DNA from: Darwinimomas sp963643215 | Lineage (GTDB): Bacteria; Bacillota; Clostridia; Lachnospirales; Lachnospiraceae | Length of the DNA stretch: 60,380 nt | Direction of reading: 5' to 3' | Assembly (NCBI GenBank): GCA_963643215.1 | Contig: CAVIJY010000005.1 | Span: forward strand, 1-60,380 | Shown: positions 18,011 through 26,184 of the stretch, in pieces | Position numbering within the stretch: position 1 is the stretch's first letter | How the letters are laid out: the number at the start of each line of letters is the position of its first letter | Translations under genes and position numbers: made by a program | The notes under the pieces: generated by a model | Told to the model about the DNA's origin: nothing | The model's database searches: none | The model's input: the letters and a program-made list of their open reading frames with translations, nothing else

Positions 18011-18964
18011 ATGAAACTGAGAGCGGCGGCGATCATTGCCGGGTTTATCATTGATATGTTGATTGGGGATCCGAGAGGGATACCCCATATTGTCATACTC
18101 ATGGGCAAGATGATATCCGGGCTTGAGAACAGACTTCGCAGCGCCTTTCCGGGGACAGAGCATGGAGAGAGAACTGCCGGAACCGTGATGACTGCGGTCA
18201 TGGCGGCGAGCGCCGGGATCGTCGGAATCGTTCTGAATGTACTGTATGCGATTGCGGCTCCGCTGGGATTTGCCGTCGAGACGGTGATATGCTGGCAGTG
18301 CGTGGCTGCGAGAGATTTGAAAAAGGAGAGCTTCGCGGTATATGATGAGCTGAAAAAGGGAGATCTTCCCGGAGCCCGCAGAGCTGTCTCCATGATAGTA
18401 GGACGCGATGTAGAGCGCCTTGATGAGACAGGTGTGACGAAGGCTGCCGTGGAAACCATAGCGGAAAATACCTCGGACGGGGTGATAGCGCCGCTCTTTT
18501 ATATGATGCTCTTCGGCGGAGCAGGAGGCTGGCTGTATAAGGCGGTCAATACTATGGATTCCATGGTAGGATATAAGAATGAGCGATATATCAACTTCGG
18601 ACGCACGGCGGCCAGAACAGATGATGTCTTCAACTATATTCCGGCCAGACTTGCCGCAGCGCTGATGATTGCAGCGGCATATCTCGGGGACTTTGACGGA
18701 CCGGGAGCAGTGAGGATCTTCAAGCGTGACAGATACAAGCATGCCAGCCCGAACTCGGCACAGACTGAATCGGTCTGCGCAGGAGCTCTGAATGTGCAGC
18801 TGGCCGGAGATGCGTGGTACTTCGGCGAGCTCCATAAAAAGGAGTTTATCGGAGACCCGATACGCCCGGTCGAGACAGAGGATATCAGGCGTGCGGCAAA
18901 ACTTATGGACGGCACAGTGTATCTGATGATAGGACTTATAGTATTGCTGCGGATAGTGCTCTGA
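18011..18964 (+). CDS. cbiB: Adenosylcobinamide-phosphate synthase CbiB
   Basis: A 317-residue integral membrane protein with about five hydrophobic segments that attaches aminopropanol phosphate to adenosylcobyric acid. DMLIGDPRGIPHIVILMGKMI near the N-terminus, MIVGRDVERLDETGVTKAAVETIAENTSDGVIAPLFYM in the middle and KRDRYKHASPNSAQTES near the C-terminus are signature segments. The start at 18011 follows GGAGAGGG. It lies between cbiA and cobD, the enzyme that makes the aminopropanol phosphate. Confidence 0.95.
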   Translation: MKLRAAAIIAGFIIDMLIGDPRGIPHIVILMGKMISGLENRLRSAFPGTEHGERTAGTVMTAVMAASAGIVGIVLNVLYAIAAPLGFAVETVICWQCVAARDLKKESFAVYDELKKGDLPGARRAVSMIVGRDVERLDETGVTKAAVETIAENTSDGVIAPLFYMMLFGGAGGWLYKAVNTMDSMVGYKNERYINFGRTAARTDDVFNYIPARLAAALMIAAAYLGDFDGPGAVRIFKRDRYKHASPNSAQTESVCAGALNVQLAGDAWYFGELHKKEFIGDPIRPVETEDIRRAAKLMDGTVYLMIGLIVLLRIVL

Positions 18965-19014
18965 TCATTTGCTGAAATGCAGCAGGCGGGATACAGGCGC
19001 GCAGGGAGGATGAC

Positions 19015-20121
19015 ATGAGGCGTTTTGAGCATGGCGGAAATATATATACCGGGACCAGAATCATCTCTGATTTTTCCATCAACATCAATCCGATGGGAAT
19101 GCCGGAGGGCGTAAAAAATGCGATAGTTGATCATGCAGACGGATATGATATCTATCCTGATCCAAGATGTCTTGAGCTTCGCAGCGCCCTCGCGGCATAT
19201 CTCAGCTCTCATACACAGACCGAGGTACAGGAGCCGCAAAACAGCGGACCTGGTGATACGGATCCGCGTGCGACCATCACTCCCGATATGGTGATATGCG
19301 GCAATGGCGCGGACGATCTGATCTATCGCACATGCTATGCTCTCAGGCCGGAGAAGGTACTTGTATGTGCACCCGGGTTTTCTGAATATGAGAAGGCCTC
19401 ACTGGCAGCGGGAGCACAGATTGTATACCATCATCTGAAGGAAGAGAACGGCTTTGTTCTGAACGATGAGATATTGAATGATATCACGAACGACATAGAT
19501 CTTGTCTTTGTATGCACACCGAACAATCCGACGGGGCGTACCGTGGACAGGAAGCTCATACGCAGGATAGCGCAGGCCTGTAAAGACAGCGGAGCATATT
19601 TTATGCTGGATGAGTGCTTCATATGCTTTACGCAGGTGCCAAGCAGCCGGGACATGCTGAAGGATTTTGACAACATGATGATACTGGACGCATTTACCAA
19701 GAGATATGCTGCGGCGGGACTGCGGCTGGGATTTCTGCAGTCGTCCGATGCAGAGCTTCTGGAGCGCATATACAATGCCGGACCGTGCTGGAATGTGTCG
19801 ACGCCCGCACAGATTGCAGGCATAGCGGCGCTTGCCGCCCGGGACTATCTGCCGGAGTCGGTGAGATTCATCAGACAGGAAAGAGAGTTTCTGACCGACA
19901 GGCTCACGGAGCTTGGAATCAAGGTATATCCCTCCGAGGCCAACTATCTGCTTCTGAAAACGGATATTCCGCTGTATGATCTTCTGAGGCAGAAAGGCAT
20001 ACTGATCCGCGCCTGCGATAACTATATAGGGCTGGATGAGACATATTTTCGGATATGCGTAAAGCAGCGGGAGGAAGAGATGCTGCTTGTGGATACGATA
20101 AGGGAGGTTATGAATGGCTAA
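19015..20121 (+). CDS. cobD: Threonine-phosphate decarboxylase CobD
   Basis: A 368-residue PLP enzyme of the aminotransferase class I/II fold that decarboxylates L-threonine O-3-phosphate to (R)-1-aminopropan-2-ol phosphate, the nucleotide-loop linker. HGGNIYTG and FSININPMGMPEGV near the start are typical. CTPNNPTGR and the PLP-lysine region DAFTKRYAAAGLRLGF place the Schiff-base lysine. A 15-residue Gln/Thr-rich insertion after residue 62 is not usual. The ATG follows GGGAGGA. It overlaps cbiP by 8 bp. Confidence 0.92.
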   Translation: MRRFEHGGNIYTGTRIISDFSININPMGMPEGVKNAIVDHADGYDIYPDPRCLELRSALAAYLSSHTQTEVQEPQNSGPGDTDPRATITPDMVICGNGADDLIYRTCYALRPEKVLVCAPGFSEYEKASLAAGAQIVYHHLKEENGFVLNDEILNDITNDIDLVFVCTPNNPTGRTVDRKLIRRIAQACKDSGAYFMLDECFICFTQVPSSRDMLKDFDNMMILDAFTKRYAAAGLRLGFLQSSDAELLERIYNAGPCWNVSTPAQIAGIAALAARDYLPESVRFIRQEREFLTDRLTELGIKVYPSEANYLLLKTDIPLYDLLRQKGILIRACDNYIGLDETYFRICVKQREEEMLLVDTIREVMNG

Positions 20122-21598
20122 GGCAATCATGATACAGGGCACTATGTCCAATGCCGGCAAGAGCCTTGTGGCGGCCGGACTGTGCCGGGTGTTCTGGCAG
20201 GACGGATATAAGGTAGCTCCCTTTAAAAGTCAGAATATGGCGCTGAATTCCTTTATCACTGATGAGGGCCTTGAGATGGGACGGGCACAGGTGGTTCAGG
20301 CAGAGGCGTGCCATGCACGGCCGTCGGTTCTGATGAATCCGATACTGCTCAAGCCAACCACGGATGTGGGCTCTCAGGTCATAGTGATGGGAGAGGTTCG
20401 CGGCAATATGAAGGCTGCGGAGTATTTTCGGATGAAGCAGCAGCTGTGGCCGGATATCGACCGGGCATTTCATACACTTTCGGATGAAAATGACATCGTA
20501 GTCATAGAGGGCGCCGGAAGTCCGGCAGAGATAAATCTAAAGACTGACGACATAGTCAATATGGGTGTGGCCAGACGCTATGATGTTCCGGTGCTGCTGG
20601 TCGGAGACATAGACCGTGGAGGAGTATTTGCACAGCTCTACGGCACAATCATGCTTCTGGAAGAGGATGAGAAGGCACTGATAAAGGGGACTCTGATCAA
20701 CAAGTTCAGAGGAGACCCGGAGATACTCAGACCGGGACTCAGACAGCTTGAGGAGCTGACGGGCAAGCCGGTGGCAGGCGTCATCCCCTATACTCATGCG
20801 GATATAGAGGATGAGGACAGCCTGTCGGAAAGATTCTACAGACGCCGTCAGGCCAACATAGATATCGCGGTCATAAGGCTGCCGAAGATATCCAATTTTA
20901 CTGATTTTTCGGCGCTTGAGGCCACAGATGCCGTAAGCCTGAGATATGTCTCGTCTGCCATGGAGCTGGGCGATCCGGACTGCGTGATACTGCCGGGGAC
21001 GAAGAATACGATAGCGGATCTTCTGTGGATGCGTCAGAACGGGCTGGAGGCGGCCATCAAGAAGCTGTATGTGCGCGGAAGACTGATCATCGGAATATGC
21101 GGCGGCTACCAGATACTTGGAGACAAAATCATAGACGCGTGCGGCGCCGAGGGCGGCGGCGAGGTGACGGGCATGGAGCTTTTACCCATCGAGACATCGT
21201 TTGAGGAGGAGAAGCACAGAACGAGAGTGTCTGGCGTGGTGTTGAATGATGTGGATGCGCCCTTCGGCAAGATAAATGTGGAAGGATATGAGATTCACAT
21301 GGGACGCTCGGAGCTGAAGCCGGGAGCCCGGGCATTTGTCCGTTATGACAACGGAGTGACGGACGGATGCTACAACGGCAATGCATTCGGGTGCTATCTG
21401 CACGGATTCTTTGACAGCATGGAATGCCGCGAGGCGCTGCTGAAAAAACTGTGCGATATGAAGGGTATAAGCTTCGATGAGGCGTCGGTATTTGACTATG
21501 CCGCATACAAGGAAAAGCAGTATGATATACTTGCGGATGCGATCCGTGAAAATGTTGACATGGATATGATATACGGGATAATGGGCACAAAGCGCTGA
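20114..21598 (+). CDS. cbiP: Cobyric acid synthase CbiP
   Basis: A 494-residue glutamine- and ATP-dependent amidase that amidates the b, d, e and g side chains. The opening IMIQGTMSNAGKSLVAAGLCR contains the P-loop-like region; FKSQNMALNS and the PILLKPTTDVGSQVI stretch are diagnostic. The C-terminal amidotransferase region has LPGTKNTIADLLWM and the nucleophile-cysteine segment IIGICGGYQILG. Length is typical. It overlaps cobD by 8 bp and is followed 47 bp later by the secreted protein gene. Confidence 0.96.
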   Translation: MAKAIMIQGTMSNAGKSLVAAGLCRVFWQDGYKVAPFKSQNMALNSFITDEGLEMGRAQVVQAEACHARPSVLMNPILLKPTTDVGSQVIVMGEVRGNMKAAEYFRMKQQLWPDIDRAFHTLSDENDIVVIEGAGSPAEINLKTDDIVNMGVARRYDVPVLLVGDIDRGGVFAQLYGTIMLLEEDEKALIKGTLINKFRGDPEILRPGLRQLEELTGKPVAGVIPYTHADIEDEDSLSERFYRRRQANIDIAVIRLPKISNFTDFSALEATDAVSLRYVSSAMELGDPDCVILPGTKNTIADLLWMRQNGLEAAIKKLYVRGRLIIGICGGYQILGDKIIDACGAEGGGEVTGMELLPIETSFEEEKHRTRVSGVVLNDVDAPFGKINVEGYEIHMGRSELKPGARAFVRYDNGVTDGCYNGNAFGCYLHGFFDSMECREALLKKLCDMKGISFDEASVFDYAAYKEKQYDILADAIRENVDMDMIYGIMGTKR

Positions 21599-21645
21599 CA
21601 GGCGCTGCTATATATGTAAATACACTTAAAGCGGAGGAGAGACAC

Positions 21646-22533
21646 ATGAAATTGAAGGGCGCTATGCTTGCAGCCGCGGCTGCTCTTATGATGACAGGAA
21701 TGGCGGCGACAACCTATGCCGTAACATTTGAGGAATGGTACTACGGAAAGTACGGCTCATATCCGGCCGGAACATTGTCCGACTGGATGGAATCATCGAC
21801 ATATTATGAGTATCTTGCGGATACAGATTACGTATACTATGACGGTACAACCTACTATTATACAGATGACGACGGTTCGACCTATTATTACTACACAGAT
21901 GACGATGCGTATGAGTACTACTATTATTACGATTATGACGATACAAAGTACTATGCAAATGTCACGGATGCATACTGGAGCGGACGCACGGCAAAATGGA
22001 CTATAGACGGAAGTGCATCCAAGTATCAGGTAAAGCTCTACAGAGATGACAAGTGCGTCGAGACACGCAATGTAACAAGCAAGAGCTGCTCATTTTCATC
22101 AAGCATGGACAGGGATGGCTACTATTATTTCAAGGTCAAGGCCTACAACAAGAATATAAAGGGCTGGTCTGACTGGTATGAATCAGACGACAGGTATTTC
22201 TCCGCTTCGTCATCGGGAGGCACAACCGTCACAAACAATACAACGACGACTGTCAGCAGCTCAGGCGGCCCCGGATCTCAGTGGATACAGGCTACCGACG
22301 GAACCGGAAGATGGTGGTTCAGGCATGCCGACGGTACATATACAAAGAACGGCTGGGAGCTCATCAACAGCAAGTGGTATTATTTTGACGAAATAGGCTG
22401 GATGAAGACGGGCTGGCTGACATTCCCGACGGGTATGTATTATCTCGGACCGGACGGAGCCATGGTAACCGGAAATTATACCGTCGACGGAGTTGCTCAC
22501 TGCTTCTCTCCGGACGGAGCGATGCTTTACTGA
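21646..22533 (+). CDS. Secreted cell-wall-binding protein inside the cobalamin operon
   Basis: A 295-residue exported protein. A signal peptide (hydrophobic core to about residue 20, likely cleavage after TYA near 25) is followed by an extremely Tyr/Asp-rich stretch (about 50-105). Next comes an FN3-like beta domain (about 105-185) with WTIDGSASKYQVKLY and YYFKVKAYN. The C-terminus holds choline-binding/glucan-binding-type repeats (about 210-295) such as NGWELINSKWYYFDEIGWM. Such repeats hold proteins on the cell wall. It sits between cbiP and cbiC in the same direction with an excellent GGAGGAGAG site, so it is probably cotranscribed. No catalytic domain is visible; a surface corrinoid or cobalt role is speculation. 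Confidence 0.85.
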   Translation: MKLKGAMLAAAAALMMTGMAATTYAVTFEEWYYGKYGSYPAGTLSDWMESSTYYEYLADTDYVYYDGTTYYYTDDDGSTYYYYTDDDAYEYYYYYDYDDTKYYANVTDAYWSGRTAKWTIDGSASKYQVKLYRDDKCVETRNVTSKSCSFSSSMDRDGYYYFKVKAYNKNIKGWSDWYESDDRYFSASSSGGTTVTNNTTTTVSSSGGPGSQWIQATDGTGRWWFRHADGTYTKNGWELINSKWYYFDEIGWMKTGWLTFPTGMYYLGPDGAMVTGNYTVDGVAHCFSPDGAMLY

Positions 22534-22558
22534 GACTGGGAAGAGGGACTGAACCGGC

Positions 22559-23206
22559 ATGGAGATAAAACTTGAAAAGGTACTTCCGATGGATATAGAA
22601 AGGAGAAGCTTTGAGATCATAGAATCAGAGCTTCCCCATCCAATAGATCCGGAGCTGGCTCCGATCATCAAGCGCTGCGTGCATACATCTGCGGATTTTG
22701 ACTATGTTGACAATCTGTGCTTTTCTCAGGGCGTGCTTGAAAGAGCCAAGGCGGCCATCAAAAAGGGAGCTGTGGTAGTCAGCGACACAACCATGGTTCA
22801 ATCGGGCATCAACAAGAGAGAGCTTGCAGTGTACGGCGGGGAGGCATGCTGCTTCATAGCCGATCCCGATGTGGCTCAGGCTGCCAGAGAAAACGGCACC
22901 ACCAGATCCTACGCCTCTATGCAGAAGGCGTCGAAGCTCGACCGTCCGGTTATATTTGCCATAGGCAATGCTCCTACGGCGCTGGTTGAGATAGCCAATC
23001 TCATAGATGAGGGCGTCATGAAGCCCGAGCTGGTCATCGGAGTTCCTGTCGGCTTTGTCAATGTGGTTCAGTCCAAAGAGCTGATCATGACCAAGGATGT
23101 TCCGTATATAGTAGCCCGCGGAAGAAAGGGCGGAAGCAATATAGCAGCCTGCATAGTCAATGCGCTACTGTATATGCTCAAGGCAGAGAGGGGAGAGGCG
23201 CGATGA
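22559..23206 (+). CDS. cbiC: Cobalt-precorrin-8 methylmutase CbiC
   Basis: A 215-residue enzyme that moves the methyl group from C11 to C12, giving cobyrinic acid. IKRCVHTSADFDYVDNLCFS near residues 37-56 contains the conserved catalytic histidine, and VVSDTTMVQSGINKREL and VGVPVGFVNVVQSKE-like segments match CbiC/CobH. The start at 22559 has GAGGG about 12 bp upstream; the internal ATG at 22589 is an alternative giving 205 residues. It ends in an ATGA overlap with the Cys-rich gene. Confidence 0.94.
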   Translation: MEIKLEKVLPMDIERRSFEIIESELPHPIDPELAPIIKRCVHTSADFDYVDNLCFSQGVLERAKAAIKKGAVVVSDTTMVQSGINKRELAVYGGEACCFIADPDVAQAARENGTTRSYASMQKASKLDRPVIFAIGNAPTALVEIANLIDEGVMKPELVIGVPVGFVNVVQSKELIMTKDVPYIVARGRKGGSNIAACIVNALLYMLKAERGEAR

Positions 23207-23676
23207 GCGGTATATCCTCACAGGCTGCAGGTATACCCGCGCAGGCCGAGGGTATATCCGCACAGGCTGCAGATGTATCCTCACAAAGCGGTGCATGTGC
23301 ACAGGCGGGTAAGTCTGATGAGGCCGGGAATGCTACGGATGAAAGCAGAGAGAAAAAACCGGCAGCGCAGAGCACAGAAAACAGCTACAGATATTTTGCC
23401 AATCGTGACTGCAAGTATTTCCCGTGTCATCCCGGAGCGGATCCGGAGAATTTCAATTGTCTGTTTTGCTACTGCCCTCTGTATGCTCTGGCTGATAAAT
23501 GCGGCGGAAACTTCTACTACAAGGACAACGGAGTCAAGGTCTGCACCAACTGCAGGCTTCCGCATCTGGCCGGAAACTATGATTATGTGACGAAGAAGCT
23601 TGCCGATGCGATCCATGAAGGAAGGCTGGCTGCGAGGGATCAGACACAGACGCAGGGAGTCTTCAAGGAGGAATGA
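23203..23676 (+). CDS. Cysteine-rich small-domain protein of the cobalamin operon
   Basis: A 157-residue protein. Residues about 3-33 are a low-complexity repeat with a seven-residue period (GISSQAA, GIPAQAE, GISAQAA, DVSSQSG). The conserved core (about 65-145) has RDCKYFPCHPG, FNCLFCYCPLYALADKCGG and VCTNCRLPH, the pattern of the Cys-rich small domain (Pfam family named zf-like), a probable metal-binding module often found with cobalamin genes. It overlaps cbiC and cbiL by 4 bp each, so it is translationally coupled to both. A role in cobalt delivery or iron-sulfur handling is plausible but unproven. Confidence 0.85.
   Translation: MSGISSQAAGIPAQAEGISAQAADVSSQSGACAQAGKSDEAGNATDESREKKPAAQSTENSYRYFANRDCKYFPCHPGADPENFNCLFCYCPLYALADKCGGNFYYKDNGVKVCTNCRLPHLAGNYDYVTKKLADAIHEGRLAARDQTQTQGVFKEE
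23209..23292 (+). repeat. Four 21-bp in-frame tandem repeats
   Basis: Four imperfect 21-bp units (23209, 23230, 23251, 23272) encode the G-I-S/P-S/A-Q-A-A/E heptad at the N-terminus of the Cys-rich protein. Base conservation between units (TATAYCCGCRCAGG-like cores) points to slippage or unequal exchange. Repeat number may vary between strains. Confidence 0.75.
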
Positions 23677-24377
23677 GTATGAAAGGAATATTGTACGGAG
23701 TAGGAGTGGGCCCGGGGGATCCGGAACTGATGACGCTCAAGGCCGTGCGCCTGATAAAAGAAAACGAGATCATCGCGGTTCCCGGAACAGATCCGAAGGA
23801 ATCCACAGCCTACAGGATAGCGGCGGGAGCTGTTCCTGAGATTGCGGACAAGACGCTGGTTGCCGTGGATATTCCCATGGTCAAGGACAAGAAAAGGATC
23901 ATAGAGGCGCATACAGCAGGCGCCGAAAGGGTCGCGGCATATCTTGAACAGGGAAGAAATGTAGTGTTTCTAAACCTCGGGGACATCACGGTTTATTCCT
24001 CATACATGTATATACAAAACAGAGTCATAGAGATGGGATATCAGGCGGAGGTTGTCAGCGGAATCACATCATTTTGCGCCGCTGCAGCAAGGCTCGGAGT
24101 CTCGCTGTGTGAGTGGAGCGAGCCTCTGCATATCATTCCAGCGCTGCACAGAACAAAGGAAGCTCTTGATCTTCCGGGCAACTATGTGCTGATGAAATCC
24201 GGAACAAAGATGAATGAGATCAAGAAGCTTCTTGCAGACAGCGGACGGGATGTGATGATGGTTGAAAACTGCAGCATGCCTGATGAGAAGGTATACCGCA
24301 GCGTAGATGAGATACCTGATGATGCCGGATATTTCTCGCTTATCATAGCAAAGCAAAAGCAGAAATCTCTGGAATGA
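23673..24377 (+). CDS. cbiL: Cobalt-precorrin-2 C20-methyltransferase CbiL
   Basis: A 234-residue tetrapyrrole methylase that adds the C20 methyl, the first ring methylation after cobalt insertion in the anaerobic route. GILYGVGVGPGDPELMTLKAVRLI at the N-terminus, LNLGDITVYSSYMYI and VSGITSFCAAAARLG are diagnostic of CbiL/CobI. The start overlaps the Cys-rich gene by 4 bp; a second ATG lies two codons later. It is the last gene of the operon, ending 2 bp from the convergent PucR-type gene with no room for a separate terminator. Confidence 0.95.
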   Translation: MSMKGILYGVGVGPGDPELMTLKAVRLIKENEIIAVPGTDPKESTAYRIAAGAVPEIADKTLVAVDIPMVKDKKRIIEAHTAGAERVAAYLEQGRNVVFLNLGDITVYSSYMYIQNRVIEMGYQAEVVSGITSFCAAAARLGVSLCEWSEPLHIIPALHRTKEALDLPGNYVLMKSGTKMNEIKKLLADSGRDVMMVENCSMPDEKVYRSVDEIPDDAGYFSLIIAKQKQKSLE

Positions 24378-24379
24378 GT

Positions 24380-25951
24380 CTAGCGGGCGGTTTCGGAAAG
24401 CAGTTCGTCGAGCCTGAAGCCCATCAAAAAATATAAACGAGTGTCTGATTTGCTCAGACTTACGGAGTCCGCCATATCCTGAATCTTGTCAAGCCGGTAC
24501 TGCAGAGTGCTTCGGTTGATGCCAAGAATCTGTGAGGATATGGTGCGGCTCCGTTCGTTTACTAGATATACCTTCAATGTCTTATAAAGCTCGGAATTGT
24601 GCTTTTTGTCATATTCGCGGAGCTGTCTTAAAAACGGAGGAATCATCTCCTCCGGCGAAAACTCACCGAGACCTTCCATGATCCAGTAGGGCAGCACATG
24701 CTCATAGAATGTGTTGTACCATCTGGGCGCGGGGCTCTTCATGCCGTAGTGCAGAGCAACCTGAGCCTGATGAAATGCGGTTCCCAGCTCGGTGATGTCG
24801 GTAAATATCGCGGATATTCCCACGGTCAGAACATTTTCCCTGATGATATATGAAAGCTTTTGGCGTATATCCTCAAGGCTCAGATGTCCCTTCTCCATAT
24901 TGACAAGTATGTATATATTTGAATCTACGGCAGTTGCATAGCATTCCGAGACTTCCTTTTCTATATTGGAGCATATTGAAAAGACAGTTGTGCGGGCAAG
25001 CTCGCTTTCTTCATATCCGGCTATGCCTGCCAGATACTTTCCGCTCATATGCCAGCCGAGGCTATGAAGCCGTATCTCCGCATCCTCCGGGTCGATGGCA
25101 TCCCCGACCGCCGCGCATCTTACGATGGGCTCCAGCGTATCGGACAGCTCTCCCGGAGCGTCCTTCTGCAATATCAGCAATGAGATGATCTCCATAAAAT
25201 AGTTTATATCGGACAGGATGCTCTGCCGGGAGTCATCCTGAGGAATCAGAACTATAAAGCGCCCGTAGTATCTGTCTGCGAGACGGATATTGGCATAGAT
25301 AAAGAAATCATCATTATAGTCACTTTCCCAGCGGCATGCGCCGCGAGTGAAGAGTGTTTTTTTGTATGCGGGGCTGAACTTGAGCAGATTGATGGCAGCC
25401 GCAGACAGATAATAGCTGTCTTGCTTTTCGTTAAATTCAAAGCTCATCCTTTCCTCGTCGAGGATGGGACATGCGAGGATCTTATAGTAGGCGTCATGTA
25501 TGAATACAGGAACGCCGAAATGCTCTATGGCTATGCGGCATATGTCGTCGAGACCTCCGCCTTCGATCAGAACCTTGGTCAGCTTTCTTTCCAGATTGTT
25601 ATAGTTCAGGAATATCTGCTGAAGCATGTTCAGGATAAATACCGCCGTGTAGCTTTTGGATATGAAGATGCATGTGACATTGGGAAATGTCTCGTTTTCA
25701 GCGGGCTTGCCAAGCACGACCATCTTGATTCCGGGTACATTTACCGGATGAGCCCGCAGATAGTCGATGTCCGTGAGATAGCAGAAGTCCCGGTGAAAGT
25801 CGGTCATTTCAGTGTACAGCATGGCTCCGGAGAGAGAAAACTGTCCGTCACTGCTGTGACGGGATACCGGTATGCCGATCTCGTGGAGCTTCTCATATAT
25901 CAGATTCAGCGACAGGAGAAATCCGTCGTAGTTAGAGTTATGTTCCAGCAT
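24380..25951 (-). CDS. PucR/CdaR-type transcriptional regulator
   Basis: A 523-residue regulator. The C-terminal 60 residues (ISSQILGINRSTLQYRLDKIQ) form the PucR-type helix-turn-helix, preceded by a GGDEF-like/CdaR middle region with the AFHQAQVALHYG motif. The first 270 residues look like a sensor region containing VLIEGGGLDDICRIAIEHFGVPVFIHD. Start: ATG with AGGGAGG. It is divergent from the GPH transporter/URO-D genes, and the TTTACCGCA palindrome lies 80 bp upstream of its start. It is therefore the best candidate to control both duplicated transporter units. Ligand unknown; PucR proteins usually activate catabolic genes. Confidence 0.88.
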   Translation of the reverse strand: MLEHNSNYDGFLLSLNLIYEKLHEIGIPVSRHSSDGQFSLSGAMLYTEMTDFHRDFCYLTDIDYLRAHPVNVPGIKMVVLGKPAENETFPNVTCIFISKSYTAVFILNMLQQIFLNYNNLERKLTKVLIEGGGLDDICRIAIEHFGVPVFIHDAYYKILACPILDEERMSFEFNEKQDSYYLSAAAINLLKFSPAYKKTLFTRGACRWESDYNDDFFIYANIRLADRYYGRFIVLIPQDDSRQSILSDINYFMEIISLLILQKDAPGELSDTLEPIVRCAAVGDAIDPEDAEIRLHSLGWHMSGKYLAGIAGYEESELARTTVFSICSNIEKEVSECYATAVDSNIYILVNMEKGHLSLEDIRQKLSYIIRENVLTVGISAIFTDITELGTAFHQAQVALHYGMKSPAPRWYNTFYEHVLPYWIMEGLGEFSPEEMIPPFLRQLREYDKKHNSELYKTLKVYLVNERSRTISSQILGINRSTLQYRLDKIQDMADSVSLSKSDTRLYFLMGFRLDELLSETAR

Positions 25952-26030
25952 AGAGTACCTCCCTTAAGCTTTGAGCAGCCATGCGTTTTTGAATACAGAA
26001 TCAATGTCAGACGATTTCTTTGAATATAAG

Positions 26031-26051
26031 TTTACCGCAGAATGCGGTAAA
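26031..26051. promoter_or_regulatory. Palindromic operator, copy 1
   Basis: TTTACCGCA-GAA-TGCGGTAAA, a perfect 9-3-9 inverted repeat in the divergent region between the PucR-type gene and the first GPH transporter. The same arms and spacing recur at 28948-28968 before the second transporter. No T-run follows on either strand, so an operator is more likely than a terminator. Confidence 0.8.
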
Positions 26052-26184
26052 AGACCAATGCAATGTGGACACTGTGGCGGAACACTTTGACTGAAAACGC
26101 ATGTAAAATGCTAAATGAAAGGAACCAAAGCGGCACAAAATTGTGCATATTCCCCAATTACGGAGAAGAGAAAGGGAGACATTT

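Noticed and set aside
17660..18835. A 391-codon open frame on the minus strand across cbiA and cbiB
   Set aside because: It lies opposite well-conserved cobalamin genes, has no ribosome site or recognisable motif, and is a composition effect. The same applies to long minus-strand frames at 119-1015, 33965-35029 and 54953-56059.
26075..26090. TGGCGGAACACTTTGA resembling a sigma-54 -24/-12 promoter
   Set aside because: The -12 position reads GA rather than GC in both copies, and PucR-type regulators do not need sigma-54. The conserved spacing is better explained by duplication of the whole control region.
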